Below, piece by piece: positions 1-8,335 of a stretch of 64,000 nt of DNA. The DNA comes from Pollutiaquabacter sp046052345. GTDB taxonomy: Bacteria; Bacteroidota; Bacteroidia; AKYH767-A; 2013-40CM-41-45. Numbering within the stretch: position 1 is the stretch's first letter; each line of letters starts with the position of its first letter. The position numbers and the translations under genes are program-made. The notes under the pieces were generated by a model. The model was given only the letters and a program-made list of their open reading frames with translations, did no database searches and was not told where the DNA came from. The stretch covers positions 248,001 to 312,000 of the forward strand of contig JBJOMN010000007.1 in the NCBI GenBank assembly GCA_046052345.1, given 5' to 3'.

Positions 1-220
1 TGAGATCGCTCTGGAGAGATTCACATCCGACCAATTCTTTGTCTCAGCCCCTGCCGGCATGATACTGATTTATTCACTGTTCGACCTCAATGGACGGCAG
101 ATCCTTTCCGGTAACACCGAAAACGGACACGTCATCGACGTATCGACAGTGGCGCATGGCTGTTACGTCCTCTCAGTCTCGTCGGAACGTATGAGCCGCA
201 GTTACCGGCTGGTGCGGTGA
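1..220 (+). CDS. C-terminal end of a secreted protein with a T9SS type A sorting domain (5' truncated)
   Basis: An open frame runs in from the left edge (first full codon at base 2) and stops with TGA at 218-220, giving about 72 residues. The visible part has the layout of the type IX secretion C-terminal sorting domain: a strand reading IYSLFDLNGRQILSG, a short turn, then VIDVSTVAHGCYVLSVSS and a basic tail ending YRLVR. In the family this beta-sandwich directs export across the outer membrane and is cleaved off. The domains carried by the rest of the protein lie outside the window, so its function is unknown. A likely terminator follows at about 384. Confidence 0.75.
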   Translation, partial: EIALERFTSDQFFVSAPAGMILIYSLFDLNGRQILSGNTENGHVIDVSTVAHGCYVLSVSSERMSRSYRLVR

Positions 221-383
221 AAGCCGGCCTTCATGAATTGATTCCTGCTTAGTTCATGGTTCGTTGCCACCGGTCGTCCCCTCCGTGTACGGCGGTATTT
301 CGGACAATTTCACGAAAGTGAAGCAGTTTTTCACGGGACTGAACATGGCATCATGTGCAAACTGCCGCTTACAAGTCGAATCG

Positions 384-416
384 GCCGGGCCACTTTGATG
401 CTCCGGCTTTTTTTAT
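384..416 (+). terminator. Possible terminator after the T9SS-tail gene
   Basis: GCCGG (384-388) can pair with CCGGC (403-407) across a 14-nt loop, followed by a run of seven T and a further T-rich stretch. The stem is short, so the call is moderate. The rest of the 220-bp gap before the next gene shows no clear promoter. Confidence 0.45.
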
Positions 417-440
417 TTTTCCTGCTCTTTAGCATTCAAG

Positions 441-2516
441 ATGAAAAAGGTGAACGTTGCTGACGCAGCCCGTGCGAAAAGGCGATGGAGGGTCCTGCTG
501 GCGGGTGTGTCGTTCCTGCTCTATGCAGTGTCATGTACGTACCAGTACACTATGGACGACGATATATTCTTCCTGAAACATCGGTCCGTTCAGCAGGGTT
601 TGTCGGGCACTTGGGAGATCTTCTCTCACGGCAGCATGGAAAAATTCGACGGTACTCGGGGTGTGCAGACGTACCGCCCTGCCTATCTCCTGGTATTCGC
701 ATTGGAAAAACAGCTTTTCGGTGAAGTGCCGGCGGTCTCTCATCTGATAAATGTGTTGTCATATGCGCTCCTGGCATTACTCCTGTTCGGATTGCTTGAA
801 ACGCTTTTCCGAGGCCACCACGTGCTCGTAGCTGCCCTGACGACCCTGCTCTACATCCTGCATCCGCTCCATACCGAGGTCGTGGCCAGCGTGAAAAGCC
901 GTGACGAGATCCTTGCAGCCTTGTTTTGTCTGCTTGCGTGGAGGGATTACCTGAGTTTCATCGACCATGGCAAACAAGACCGGAGATGGCGGGCGGTAGC
1001 ATGGTTTCTACTGGCCTCGTTCACGAAAGAAAGCACTATCGCCTTTCTGGCTGTTTATCCGTTGAGTGCCGTCATGTTCCGGGCGCGTGCGTGGAAGCAG
1101 GTGGCGGTCGATATGGTGCCGTTTGTGATGGTCAGCCTCATCTACCTGTCGGTACGTGTCGGTATCGAAGGTACTGTGAACGAATACTCAGGGCTTCCTG
1201 TGCTTGCCAATGTGCTTACTGCCGCAAAGGACTTTTCCGAGTTAATGGCCACGAAGCTGGAGATCCTTTGGTATAATCTGAAGATGGTTTTTGTCCCATG
1301 GCCACTGGCGTGGGATTACTCGTACAACCGGATTCCGCTGGTCGGTTTCGATTCGTTGCTGCCATGGGTCGCCCTCGCCGGTTACGGTATCCTCTTGTTC
1401 GCCGGAATACGGTACTTCCGTACCCGGCCCCTGCTTGCTTTCGGATGTTGGTTCTTTCTGCTTACTTCATCGCCGACAAACAACTTCTTCATCAACAATA
1501 CCACCACCTTCGGTGAACGTCTGCTTTTCATGCCGTCGCTCGGCGCCTGTCTGGTCATCGTAGGTCTCCTGCTATCGGCGCAAAGGTTGCGGAATAAACC
1601 GGATTCCGCCGGTCATGGCGGACTGGTCAAGCCGGTAGCAGTGATTGCCGTGATTTTTACCGTCCTGACGACAGTGCGTGCAGGCGACTGGAAGGACAAT
1701 CTCCGGCTCTTCGAATCGGGCGTGGAGGTAAACCCCGAATCCAGCCGCACCCAGTACAGCCTGGCCTCCGAACTTTTCCGTCAGGCCCGGAAACTTCCGG
1801 AAGGGGAGAAGAGGAGTTCTTATCTGTCCCGTGCCGGAGACTGCTTCCGTCGCAGTATCGATATCCTTCCCGGAAATTTCCAGGCCCGTTACAACTACGC
1901 GTTGTACAGTTCCTTCATCGGGGATACGGCTTCGGCTATCCGCGAATACAAGACGATCATTGCATTGAAACCGGATTACCTGGAGGCGATCAACAATCTC
2001 GGCGTTCTCTACAATGCAGGCAAGGACTTCAGGAACGCATATGAATATTACAAGAAGGCCTACGACCTGAATCCGGATGCGCCTGCATCCCGGACGAATC
2101 TTGCCGGCATGCTGTTCAACGAGGGTCTTGATTTCGGAATCCGGGGCCTTGCTGATTCGGCATTGACGAGCTACCGGCATTGCCTGGAATATGATCCGTC
2201 GAATGTCATGGCGTACAATAACATCGCCTCCATACACGCCGGTCGAAGCTCTTTTGACAGCTGTCTTTTTTATCTCAAGAGGGCCTATGCACTGGATACG
2301 CGCAATATGATGGTCATCGAGAACATCGGTGCAGTCAGTTATCTTGCCAAGGACTACGCGCAAGGCATAGAATTCGCCGGTCGGGCCTTGCAGCTCAATC
2401 CGGGTGCCATGAAGAGCCTCAACACCATGGTGAATTGTTACTCGGCTCTTGGCAGGAGCGGCGAGGCGGAGCAGTACCGGAAGCAGCTGTCCGTCTACGG
2501 TACCGCCTCACATTGA
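441..2516 (+). CDS. Multi-spanning membrane protein with C-terminal TPR repeats (TMTC/PMT-like GT-C glycosyltransferase family)
   Basis: 691 residues. The first 410 or so hold about ten hydrophobic helices. An acidic DDD motif (DDDIFFLKH) follows the first helix in the first outer loop, where GT-C fold mannosyltransferases keep their catalytic acid, and a later loop reads HTEVVASVKSRDEI. Residues about 430-690 are a run of tetratricopeptide repeats (for example AINNLGVLYNAGKDFRNAYEYY). This matches the TMTC-type layout of a polyprenyl-sugar-dependent protein O-glycosyltransferase with a TPR arm. Substrate and sugar cannot be read from sequence. A paralogue with the same layout lies at 14320-16137. 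It stands alone between a T9SS-tail gene and a convergent cold-shock gene. The ATG at 441 gives a sensible first helix after a basic N-terminus. Confidence 0.7.
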   Translation: MKKVNVADAARAKRRWRVLLAGVSFLLYAVSCTYQYTMDDDIFFLKHRSVQQGLSGTWEIFSHGSMEKFDGTRGVQTYRPAYLLVFALEKQLFGEVPAVSHLINVLSYALLALLLFGLLETLFRGHHVLVAALTTLLYILHPLHTEVVASVKSRDEILAALFCLLAWRDYLSFIDHGKQDRRWRAVAWFLLASFTKESTIAFLAVYPLSAVMFRARAWKQVAVDMVPFVMVSLIYLSVRVGIEGTVNEYSGLPVLANVLTAAKDFSELMATKLEILWYNLKMVFVPWPLAWDYSYNRIPLVGFDSLLPWVALAGYGILLFAGIRYFRTRPLLAFGCWFFLLTSSPTNNFFINNTTTFGERLLFMPSLGACLVIVGLLLSAQRLRNKPDSAGHGGLVKPVAVIAVIFTVLTTVRAGDWKDNLRLFESGVEVNPESSRTQYSLASELFRQARKLPEGEKRSSYLSRAGDCFRRSIDILPGNFQARYNYALYSSFIGDTASAIREYKTIIALKPDYLEAINNLGVLYNAGKDFRNAYEYYKKAYDLNPDAPASRTNLAGMLFNEGLDFGIRGLADSALTSYRHCLEYDPSNVMAYNNIASIHAGRSSFDSCLFYLKRAYALDTRNMMVIENIGAVSYLAKDYAQGIEFAGRALQLNPGAMKSLNTMVNCYSALGRSGEAEQYRKQLSVYGTASH

Positions 2517-2635
2517 GGCGAGGGCTGTCCTACAGGCTCCCGCTTCCCTGAAATATCAGGTTTGACGCGGGCCTCAGGTCCGAGTCATTGTCAGCGACAT
2601 ATTTGACGACCCAGACGAAGGGAAGGCGGGAGTGC

Positions 2636-2667
2636 AAAAAAAAATCCGCCACATTGCTGAGGCGGAT
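2636..2667 (-). terminator. Rho-independent terminator of the minus-strand cold-shock gene
   Basis: On the minus strand the inverted repeat ATCCGCC / GGCGGAT (2661-2667 and 2644-2650, 10-nt loop) is followed directly by a run of eight or nine T. It lies about 20 bp past the stop of the cold-shock gene. Confidence 0.8.
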
Positions 2668-2687
2668 CCTGAAATAACGGGGAAGTA

Positions 2688-2882
2688 TTACTGAGCGATT
2701 TTCACATTAACCGCGTTCATGCCTTTTTTTCCTTGCGTCAATTCAAACGTCACTACATCACCTTCGTAGATTTCGCTCTTGAGGCCCGTATGGTGTACGA
2801 ATACGTCCTGTCCTGTTTTCTCGTCACAGATGAAGCCGAAGCCTTTGGTGCTGTTAAAGAATTTTACTTTACCTTTTTCCAT
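2688..2882 (-). CDS. Cold-shock domain protein (CspA family)
   Basis: 64 residues, the usual length of a stand-alone cold-shock domain. Both RNA-binding motifs are present: RNP1 as KGFGFI and RNP2 as VFVHHT. The N-terminus reads EKGKVKFFNSTKGFGFI and the end NAVNVKIAQ. Family members bind single-stranded RNA or DNA and melt RNA structure at low temperature or in growth transitions. It is monocistronic, with its own terminator and a weak promoter candidate about 30 bp upstream. A second copy lies at 59630-59824; the two share the fold motifs but differ clearly in the middle and C-terminal parts. Confidence 0.95.
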   Translation of the reverse strand: MEKGKVKFFNSTKGFGFICDEKTGQDVFVHHTGLKSEIYEGDVVTFELTQGKKGMNAVNVKIAQ

Positions 2883-2912
2883 TAATAATGTTGTTAATTA
2901 TTTGATTTAATG

Positions 2913-2945
2913 CAAGATAACACAAATTCTGTCAGGTATTACAAA
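2913..2945 (-). promoter_or_regulatory. Weak Bacteroidota-type promoter for the cold-shock gene
   Basis: On the minus strand TTTG (2945-2942) is followed after 22 nt by TATCTTG (2919-2913), close to the TAnnTTTG -7 box but one T short. It lies about 30 bp before the start codon. Spacing and box are both imperfect. Confidence 0.3.
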
Positions 2946-3073
2946 AGGGCGAACAAATAGACGGTAAAGCTCCGAATTCGGCTAAAACACACGGTAATGG
3001 GAATCCGAACAGTGGTGTTGGCTGCTGAAACAATCCTTGCGGACGATATGTCGAGCTGTAATTAACGGGCAGC

Positions 3074-4915
3074 TTACTCCACCGTAACGCTTTTCGCCAG
3101 ATTGCGGGGCTGGTCCACGTTGCAGCCGCGCATGACGGCGATGTGGTAGGAGAGTAACTGTAACGGAATGACGGAAACGATCGGCACCAAGGCGTCGTCG
3201 GTCTCCGGAATCTCGATCACATGATCGGCCATGCCCTTCACCATCGTATCGCCGGCGGTGACGATGGCGATGATCTTACCCTTGCGGGCTTTCACCTCCT
3301 GGATGTTGCTGACCACCTTTTCGTAGGTGTCGTTCTTCGTGGCGATGACCACTACCGGCATGTTCTCGTCGATGAGGGCGATGGGACCGTGCTTCATCTC
3401 CGCGGCCGGATAACCTTCCGCATGGATGTAGGAGATCTCTTTCAGCTTCAGCGCACCTTCCAATGCGACCGGGAAGCCGTAGCCGCGGCCGAGGTAGAGG
3501 AAGTTGCGGGCATCCTTGTATTTCTTGGCGATCTCGATGGCGAGGTTGTTGGTGGCCAGGGCAGCCTCCACCTTCTTCGGCAAGGCCTCCAGTTCCGCCA
3601 GCAGCTGGTGGTAGCGGGTATCGGGAATCGTGCCGCGGTGACGCGCAATCTGGATGGCCATCAGCGTCAGGACCGTGACCTGTGCAGTGAACGCTTTCGT
3701 GGAGGCGACACCGATCTCCGGACCTGCGTGGGTGTAGGATCCTGCGTGGGTCGCACGCGGAATGGACGAGCCCACCACGTTGCAGACCCCGAAGATGGTA
3801 GCGCCTTTGGCTTTCGCCAGTTCGATGGCGGCAAGGGTGTCGGCAGTCTCTCCCGACTGTGAAATCGGGATGACGATATCATCTTCCGTGATCACCGGGT
3901 TCCTGTATCGGAACTCGGAGGCGTACTCCACCTCCACGGGAATCCTGGCGAACTCTTCGAAAAGGTATTCCGCCACCAGTCCGGCATGCCAAGACGTGCC
4001 GCAACCGATGATGAGAATCCGTCGTGCATTCGCGAACTTGTTTTCGTATTCCGCGATACCTCCCAAGCGGAGGAATCCCTTCGAGGCGTCGATGCGTCCG
4101 CGCATCGAATCCCAGATGGAACGCGGCTGTTCGTAGATCTCCTTGAGCATGAAGTGCTCGTAGCCGCCCTTCTCGAGCTGTTCGATCTTGAGTTCCAGTT
4201 CCTGAACATACGGTGTCTTCACCTGGTTCTCGATCGTCTTGACCGTCAACTCGCCGTTGCGGATCACGCCCAGTTCGCCGTCGTCCAGATAGACGACGTT
4301 GTTGGTGTACTCGATGATCGGCGTCGCATCGGAAGCGACGAAATATTCCCCTTTCTCTTTACCTACACCCACCACGATCGGACTGCCTTTGCGGGCACAT
4401 ATCAATTCGCCGGGATGTTCGGTGGAAAGTATGACTATGGCATAGGCGCCGATGACTTCCCCGAGTGCGAGGCGCACCGCTTCGTCAAGTGCCACATGGG
4501 CGTTCTCGTAGATATCCTCGATGAGATGCACCAGCACCTCCGTATCGGTGTCACTTTTGAATTCGTGTCCGCGCTTCTGCAGTTCGGCCTTCACGGAAGC
4601 GTAGTTCTCGATGATACCGTTGTGGATGATGGCAAACCGTCCGTTCTGGGAATAATGCGGGTGTGCATTGCGGTCGTTGGGTTCACCGTGTGTGGCCCAC
4701 CGTGTGTGGCCCATGCCGATATGGCCTTTCGTATTCTGGTCCTTCGCGAACTGATGCAAGTCGCTGACCTTGCCCGCTTTCTTGAAGACCTTGAGTTCGC
4801 CGTTCAGGATGGCGACTCCGGCACTGTCATAGCCGCGATACTCAAGTCGCTGCAGACCTTTGATCAGGATAGGATAAGCTTCCCGTTGGCCGATATAGGC
4901 TACAATTCCACACAT
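3074..4915 (-). CDS. glmS: Glutamine--fructose-6-phosphate aminotransferase (isomerizing)
   Basis: 613 residues, the normal GlmS length. It makes glucosamine-6-phosphate from fructose-6-phosphate and glutamine, the first step toward UDP-GlcNAc for peptidoglycan and LPS. The protein begins MCGIVAYIG, so Cys2 is the N-terminal nucleophile of the class II glutaminase domain (about 1-240), with HTRWATHG and HNGIIENY also in place. Two SIS sugar-isomerase domains follow (about 290-420 and 460-600), with SQSGETADTLAA and the end reading DQPRNLAKSVTVE. It is the last gene of a minus-strand run after the degenerate glycogen synthase and the DUF4270 lipoprotein, 28 bp after the latter. No glmS ribozyme is expected or seen in this position. 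Confidence 0.97.
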   Translation of the reverse strand: MCGIVAYIGQREAYPILIKGLQRLEYRGYDSAGVAILNGELKVFKKAGKVSDLHQFAKDQNTKGHIGMGHTRWATHGEPNDRNAHPHYSQNGRFAIIHNGIIENYASVKAELQKRGHEFKSDTDTEVLVHLIEDIYENAHVALDEAVRLALGEVIGAYAIVILSTEHPGELICARKGSPIVVGVGKEKGEYFVASDATPIIEYTNNVVYLDDGELGVIRNGELTVKTIENQVKTPYVQELELKIEQLEKGGYEHFMLKEIYEQPRSIWDSMRGRIDASKGFLRLGGIAEYENKFANARRILIIGCGTSWHAGLVAEYLFEEFARIPVEVEYASEFRYRNPVITEDDIVIPISQSGETADTLAAIELAKAKGATIFGVCNVVGSSIPRATHAGSYTHAGPEIGVASTKAFTAQVTVLTLMAIQIARHRGTIPDTRYHQLLAELEALPKKVEAALATNNLAIEIAKKYKDARNFLYLGRGYGFPVALEGALKLKEISYIHAEGYPAAEMKHGPIALIDENMPVVVIATKNDTYEKVVSNIQEVKARKGKIIAIVTAGDTMVKGMADHVIEIPETDDALVPIVSVIPLQLLSYHIAVMRGCNVDQPRNLAKSVTVE

Positions 4916-4943
4916 ATTGAATAAAAATTAAAGGGTAATCAGA

Positions 4944-6284
4944 TTATGGCAGTCGTGTATAGTACAGGTCGAGTTTAATCGGATAGGCGGCGACAGCGGG
5001 AGTACCCAATAGGGCACGGGTCGCCTGAACCGATGAACCTGATACGACAAGATAGAAGCCATTGTTACTTACGGCACCCGACAAAATCCTGTTTACCTGA
5101 CGTGCCAGGTTAAAGGTGTAGGTGGTACCGGAAAGTCCTCCTCCGAAAAATCCGCTCGGTTCGAAGTAATCGGCTGGAAAATAAGTACTTGAGCCTGTCG
5201 AATCGATTGCTACCACTAACAGGGTGGAGGGGGCGGGAAAGGTGGAAGTCGAGTTGTCCTGGAGGGTTATCTTGAGTAATGCGCGATTGACCACGATCTC
5301 GCCGGAGTCTTTCAGGTGATCCAGGTAGGGTAACGTGAACTTCGTCTTTACTCCGGCCATGGCTTGCAGACAAACGGTACCGGAGGCGGAGTAGGCGGTA
5401 TCCAACAGGTGCTGTTCAACAGGGAAGCCGTTGTAATTATGGGTGAACCCGGAAGACTTCGCACCGGTCAGCGCCCAGTTATAAGTCTTGGCGATATTCG
5501 ACGTGTCGTGGTAGTAAAGCGTGAGTTTTGCGTTGAAGACATCAAAGTAGCTGATGCATCCTGTTCCGGAGGTCGATACGGAATCCACCATGATCTTGAT
5601 CCCTTTAAAGTACTCTTTCCATGCCTCGTTGGACTGGAAGGTCGCACTTCCGTTCAATGCAATCAGGCTGTCGGCAAGTACCATGCTCATCGGAATACGC
5701 AGCTGCGGAGCGACGGTATCGGAATCGATGACCACACGAGTATTGGGTCGGGGCTGGAAGGTCAGTGATCCGATCGGCGCCGACTCTGCCGTAAAGGAAC
5801 GGTTGCTGTAATAGACACTGTCCCCGTTCATCGACTCGGTGAGCCGGAATACGTTGATGGTCTGGTAGGCGTTGGTGTCGCCGTAAAATCCTTTGTAAAA
5901 AAGTTTCAGGATCAGGGAGTCGGCCGTCGCAAGTGTGCTGAAACTGGGTGTTCCCGCCAGGACCACTTGCGAGTAACACTCCGCGTACGACTTGCCGAAA
6001 TAGGGGTCGACGTAGTTCCCGATCAGTTGCAGGGACAATTCATCGGAGCGAAGACTGTCTTCGCGGACAGTTCTCGACAATACTGTCACGGTGTCTGTGA
6101 ACCCGGTATACAAGCCGTCAGAATCCGGCAGGATATCCTGTCCTATCTCGTCGGGGTCCTTGCAGCCGGACATGAGAATGCCGACGGTCATGACCATCCG
6201 GAGGGCCGTTTGACTGAAACGAAGAAGGGAAAGGAATGGACGGAACGTCAGCAATGCACTGTAACTTGGGACAAAGGAAAACAA
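4944..6284 (-). CDS. DUF4270 family outer-membrane lipoprotein
   Basis: 446 residues from the TTG at 6284. The N-terminus carries a lipoprotein signal with lipobox LMSGC (Cys41) followed by KDPDEIGQDILP, the usual opening of DUF4270 proteins. The remainder is beta-rich with Ser/Thr-rich strands and no transmembrane segment. Family function is unknown; members are found in Bacteroidota, commonly beside glmS and a short glycogen synthase as here. The true start is unclear: no good ATG precedes the signal, TTG codons at 6284 and 6254 both give a basic N-region, and the ATG at 6197 would leave a signal that is too short and uncharged. It lies 22 bp after the glycogen-synthase-like gene and 28 bp before glmS, so the three are probably co-transcribed. 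Confidence 0.8.
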   Translation of the reverse strand: MFSFVPSYSALLTFRPFLSLLRFSQTALRMVMTVGILMSGCKDPDEIGQDILPDSDGLYTGFTDTVTVLSRTVREDSLRSDELSLQLIGNYVDPYFGKSYAECYSQVVLAGTPSFSTLATADSLILKLFYKGFYGDTNAYQTINVFRLTESMNGDSVYYSNRSFTAESAPIGSLTFQPRPNTRVVIDSDTVAPQLRIPMSMVLADSLIALNGSATFQSNEAWKEYFKGIKIMVDSVSTSGTGCISYFDVFNAKLTLYYHDTSNIAKTYNWALTGAKSSGFTHNYNGFPVEQHLLDTAYSASGTVCLQAMAGVKTKFTLPYLDHLKDSGEIVVNRALLKITLQDNSTSTFPAPSTLLVVAIDSTGSSTYFPADYFEPSGFFGGGLSGTTYTFNLARQVNRILSGAVSNNGFYLVVSGSSVQATRALLGTPAVAAYPIKLDLYYTRLP

Positions 6285-6306
6285 AAGAGCGGATTCAAAA
6301 AAACGC

Positions 6307-7143
6307 TCAATCGGCCATTTCAGGTACTTGCTGGAGCAGTTCGTCGTAGAAAGTCGAGCAGGCGCTCACGAAATTACCGTCCTCGTCGAACGACTGGTAA
6401 TTCAGCACGGGTTTTCCGGCCTTCTTGAGGTAGTTGTCGATGGCCGTGCTTTTTCCTTCACAACCACGCACCACACCGTCGCTCCACTTCATTGCGGAGA
6501 GATGAATGCCTTCCATACTGTACTCCTTATAGGTCTTCATGTCGTCGGCGGAGACACCGTCCATCTTCAGTTTCTTGGTGAAGTTGGGGCTGAAGGTCTC
6601 TTCCATGTCCTGCAGGTAGGAGGAGTAGACGACGCGAGAATTGCGGAACATGGGCTCGTCCTTGTAGCCGGTCTTTACGAAGAACGGAATCATGGAGGTC
6701 ATCCAGCCGTGACAATGAATGACATCCGGTGCCCAACCGAGTTTCTTCACGGTTTCGAGCACGCCGCGGCAGAAGAAGACCATGCGGTCCTCGTTGTCCT
6801 TGTAGAATTTCTTTTTGGCGTCCCGGAAGACCATCTTACGCTGGAAATACTCTTCGTTGTCGATGAAGTATACCTGCATGCGAGCGCTCTGGATAGAGGC
6901 TACCTTGATGATGAGGGGATGGTCGCTTTCGTCGATGATGAGGTTCATTCCGGAGAGGCGGATGACCTCGTGTAGCTGGTTTCGGCGCTCATTGATAAGA
7001 CCGAAGCGCGGCATGAACGTCCGTATCTCCTTTCCCTTTTCCTGGATTCCCTGTGGAAGCTTCCGGGCGATACTGGAAATCTCCGTGACTTCTAAGAACG
7101 GAGCGATTTCCTGGGAAACGAAGAGTACTTTGGCGTTCTTCAT
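6307..7143 (-). CDS. Short glycogen/starch synthase-like protein (GT5 N-terminal domain only)
   Basis: 278 residues against roughly 480 for a full glycogen synthase. It matches only the N-terminal GT5 Rossmann domain: VLFVSQEIAPF at the start, then FMPRFG, a YFIDNEEYF segment and PDVIHCHGW with the conserved HCHGW histidines. The C-terminal donor-binding domain is absent. The KxGGL lysine motif that binds ADP-glucose, expected just after APF, is replaced by LEVTEIS. Catalysis as a glycogen synthase is therefore doubtful. It is first in the run with the DUF4270 gene and glmS and has a clear promoter just upstream. A regulatory or structural role is possible but is inference only. Confidence 0.75.
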   Translation of the reverse strand: MKNAKVLFVSQEIAPFLEVTEISSIARKLPQGIQEKGKEIRTFMPRFGLINERRNQLHEVIRLSGMNLIIDESDHPLIIKVASIQSARMQVYFIDNEEYFQRKMVFRDAKKKFYKDNEDRMVFFCRGVLETVKKLGWAPDVIHCHGWMTSMIPFFVKTGYKDEPMFRNSRVVYSSYLQDMEETFSPNFTKKLKMDGVSADDMKTYKEYSMEGIHLSAMKWSDGVVRGCEGKSTAIDNYLKKAGKPVLNYQSFDEDGNFVSACSTFYDELLQQVPEMAD

Positions 7144-7171
7144 ATGTTAAAAAATAAGTGACTTATAAATA

Positions 7172-7203
7172 CAAATATACGTATATTAAAACAAAGCTTC
7201 AAA
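7172..7203 (-). promoter_or_regulatory. Bacteroidota promoter for the glycogen synthase-DUF4270-glmS run
   Basis: On the minus strand TTTG (7203-7200), 20 nt, then TATATTTG (7179-7172). This is a full match to TTTG / TAnnTTTG with accepted spacing. The box ends about 28 bp before the ATG at 7143. Confidence 0.6.
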
Positions 7204-7347
7204 TCTGCAACTCTTCGAGACGCAAAATCAGCATATTTTAAGCCTTTTTCCCATTTCGATTTCGTTTTTTCGTTGTTTTCAAACAATAACGATATCTTGG
7301 CCACGGATATTCTAAAAACAAGACAATTGACTACAAAAACAGCCTTT

Positions 7348-8211
7348 ATGGAGGTGTTTGACAACGCTGATTTCCTGACCGAGGAAATCGAGTTCCTGAA
7401 ATCAGAAGGTCAGACCATCGGGTTTGTTCCCACAATGGGCGCACTTCACGACGGACATCTCTCACTGGTTCGGCAGTCCAGATTCCAATGCGACCAGACC
7501 GTTGCCTCCGTGTTTGTCAATCCCACACAGTTCAACAATCCGGCTGACCTTAAGAATTATCCCCGGACGCTTGAATCGGACATCGAAATGCTCAGAAGCG
7601 AATACACAGACATCCTGTTTGCACCTGCCGAGAGTGAGATTTATCCGGACGGCACAGACAGAAGCGGGGCTGCTGATATCGATTTGGGATCGCTTGACCG
7701 CGTGATGGAGGGGGCTCATCGTCCGGGCCACTTCCGGGGTGTAGTCCAGGTGGTTCATCGCCTCTTCGACATCGTGCGTCCTGATGTCGCATTCTTCGGA
7801 GAAAAGGATTTCCAGCAATTGGCGGTCATCCGCCGGATGGTTGAACAGCTGGCTTTACCGGTGCGCATCGTCGGCTGCCCGACATGCCGTGAATCCGACG
7901 GTCTGGCCATGAGTTCACGCAACCTGCTTTTGACAGCGGAAGAGCGCGCCGAGGCGCCGGTGCTTTACAGGGCTCTTTCCCACCTGCGTAAGAATTGGGA
8001 GGAGCGTCCTTTGGAGCAGTTGAAAGCCGAAGCGGTGGCCATGATCCGAAAGAACGGCATGGCTGAATTAGAATATCTGGAGGTCGCCGACGCGACTACT
8101 CTTGAGCCTGTCGCTTTCATTGACGGGACCACGCATGTACGTTGCTTCGTCGCCGCACGTCTTGGAGCGGTCCGACTGATCGACAACGAGGCGATCGTGA
8201 AACCGTATTAA
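7348..8211 (+). CDS. panC: Pantothenate synthetase
   Basis: 287 residues from ATG 7348. It joins pantoate and beta-alanine with ATP to give pantothenate, on the route to coenzyme A. The ATP-binding opening GFVPTMGALHDGHLSL is intact, with FVNPTQFN, the HRPGHFRGV loop, FGEKDFQQ and the KMSKS-like region SSRNLLL. The frame is open back to 7273, but homologues begin close to the MEVFDNADFL methionine. It is divergent from the glycogen-synthase gene. A weak promoter-like pair (TTG 7273-7275, 17 nt, TATCTTGG 7293-7300) lies upstream. panD is not adjacent; the next gene is an unrelated dehydrogenase. Confidence 0.95.
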   Translation: MEVFDNADFLTEEIEFLKSEGQTIGFVPTMGALHDGHLSLVRQSRFQCDQTVASVFVNPTQFNNPADLKNYPRTLESDIEMLRSEYTDILFAPAESEIYPDGTDRSGAADIDLGSLDRVMEGAHRPGHFRGVVQVVHRLFDIVRPDVAFFGEKDFQQLAVIRRMVEQLALPVRIVGCPTCRESDGLAMSSRNLLLTAEERAEAPVLYRALSHLRKNWEERPLEQLKAEAVAMIRKNGMAELEYLEVADATTLEPVAFIDGTTHVRCFVAARLGAVRLIDNEAIVKPY

Positions 8212-8335
8212 GATTGTTCCGGCAATTCTTCCGGCACCCTTTGCACACAGGCGCACAGCGGTCGCAGGACGTTTTACGAATTCTACCTGTCACGCCCTTG
8301 ACTCTACTTTCTTAATTCTTAATTGCATACCCCTC

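Noticed and set aside
1572..2363. Open frame antisense to the TPR part of the first GT-C/TPR gene
   Set aside because: Repeats in the sense strand keep the antisense frame open; no independent evidence.
3986..4924. Open frame antisense to glmS
   Set aside because: Overlaps a certain gene over its full length; no protein family resemblance.
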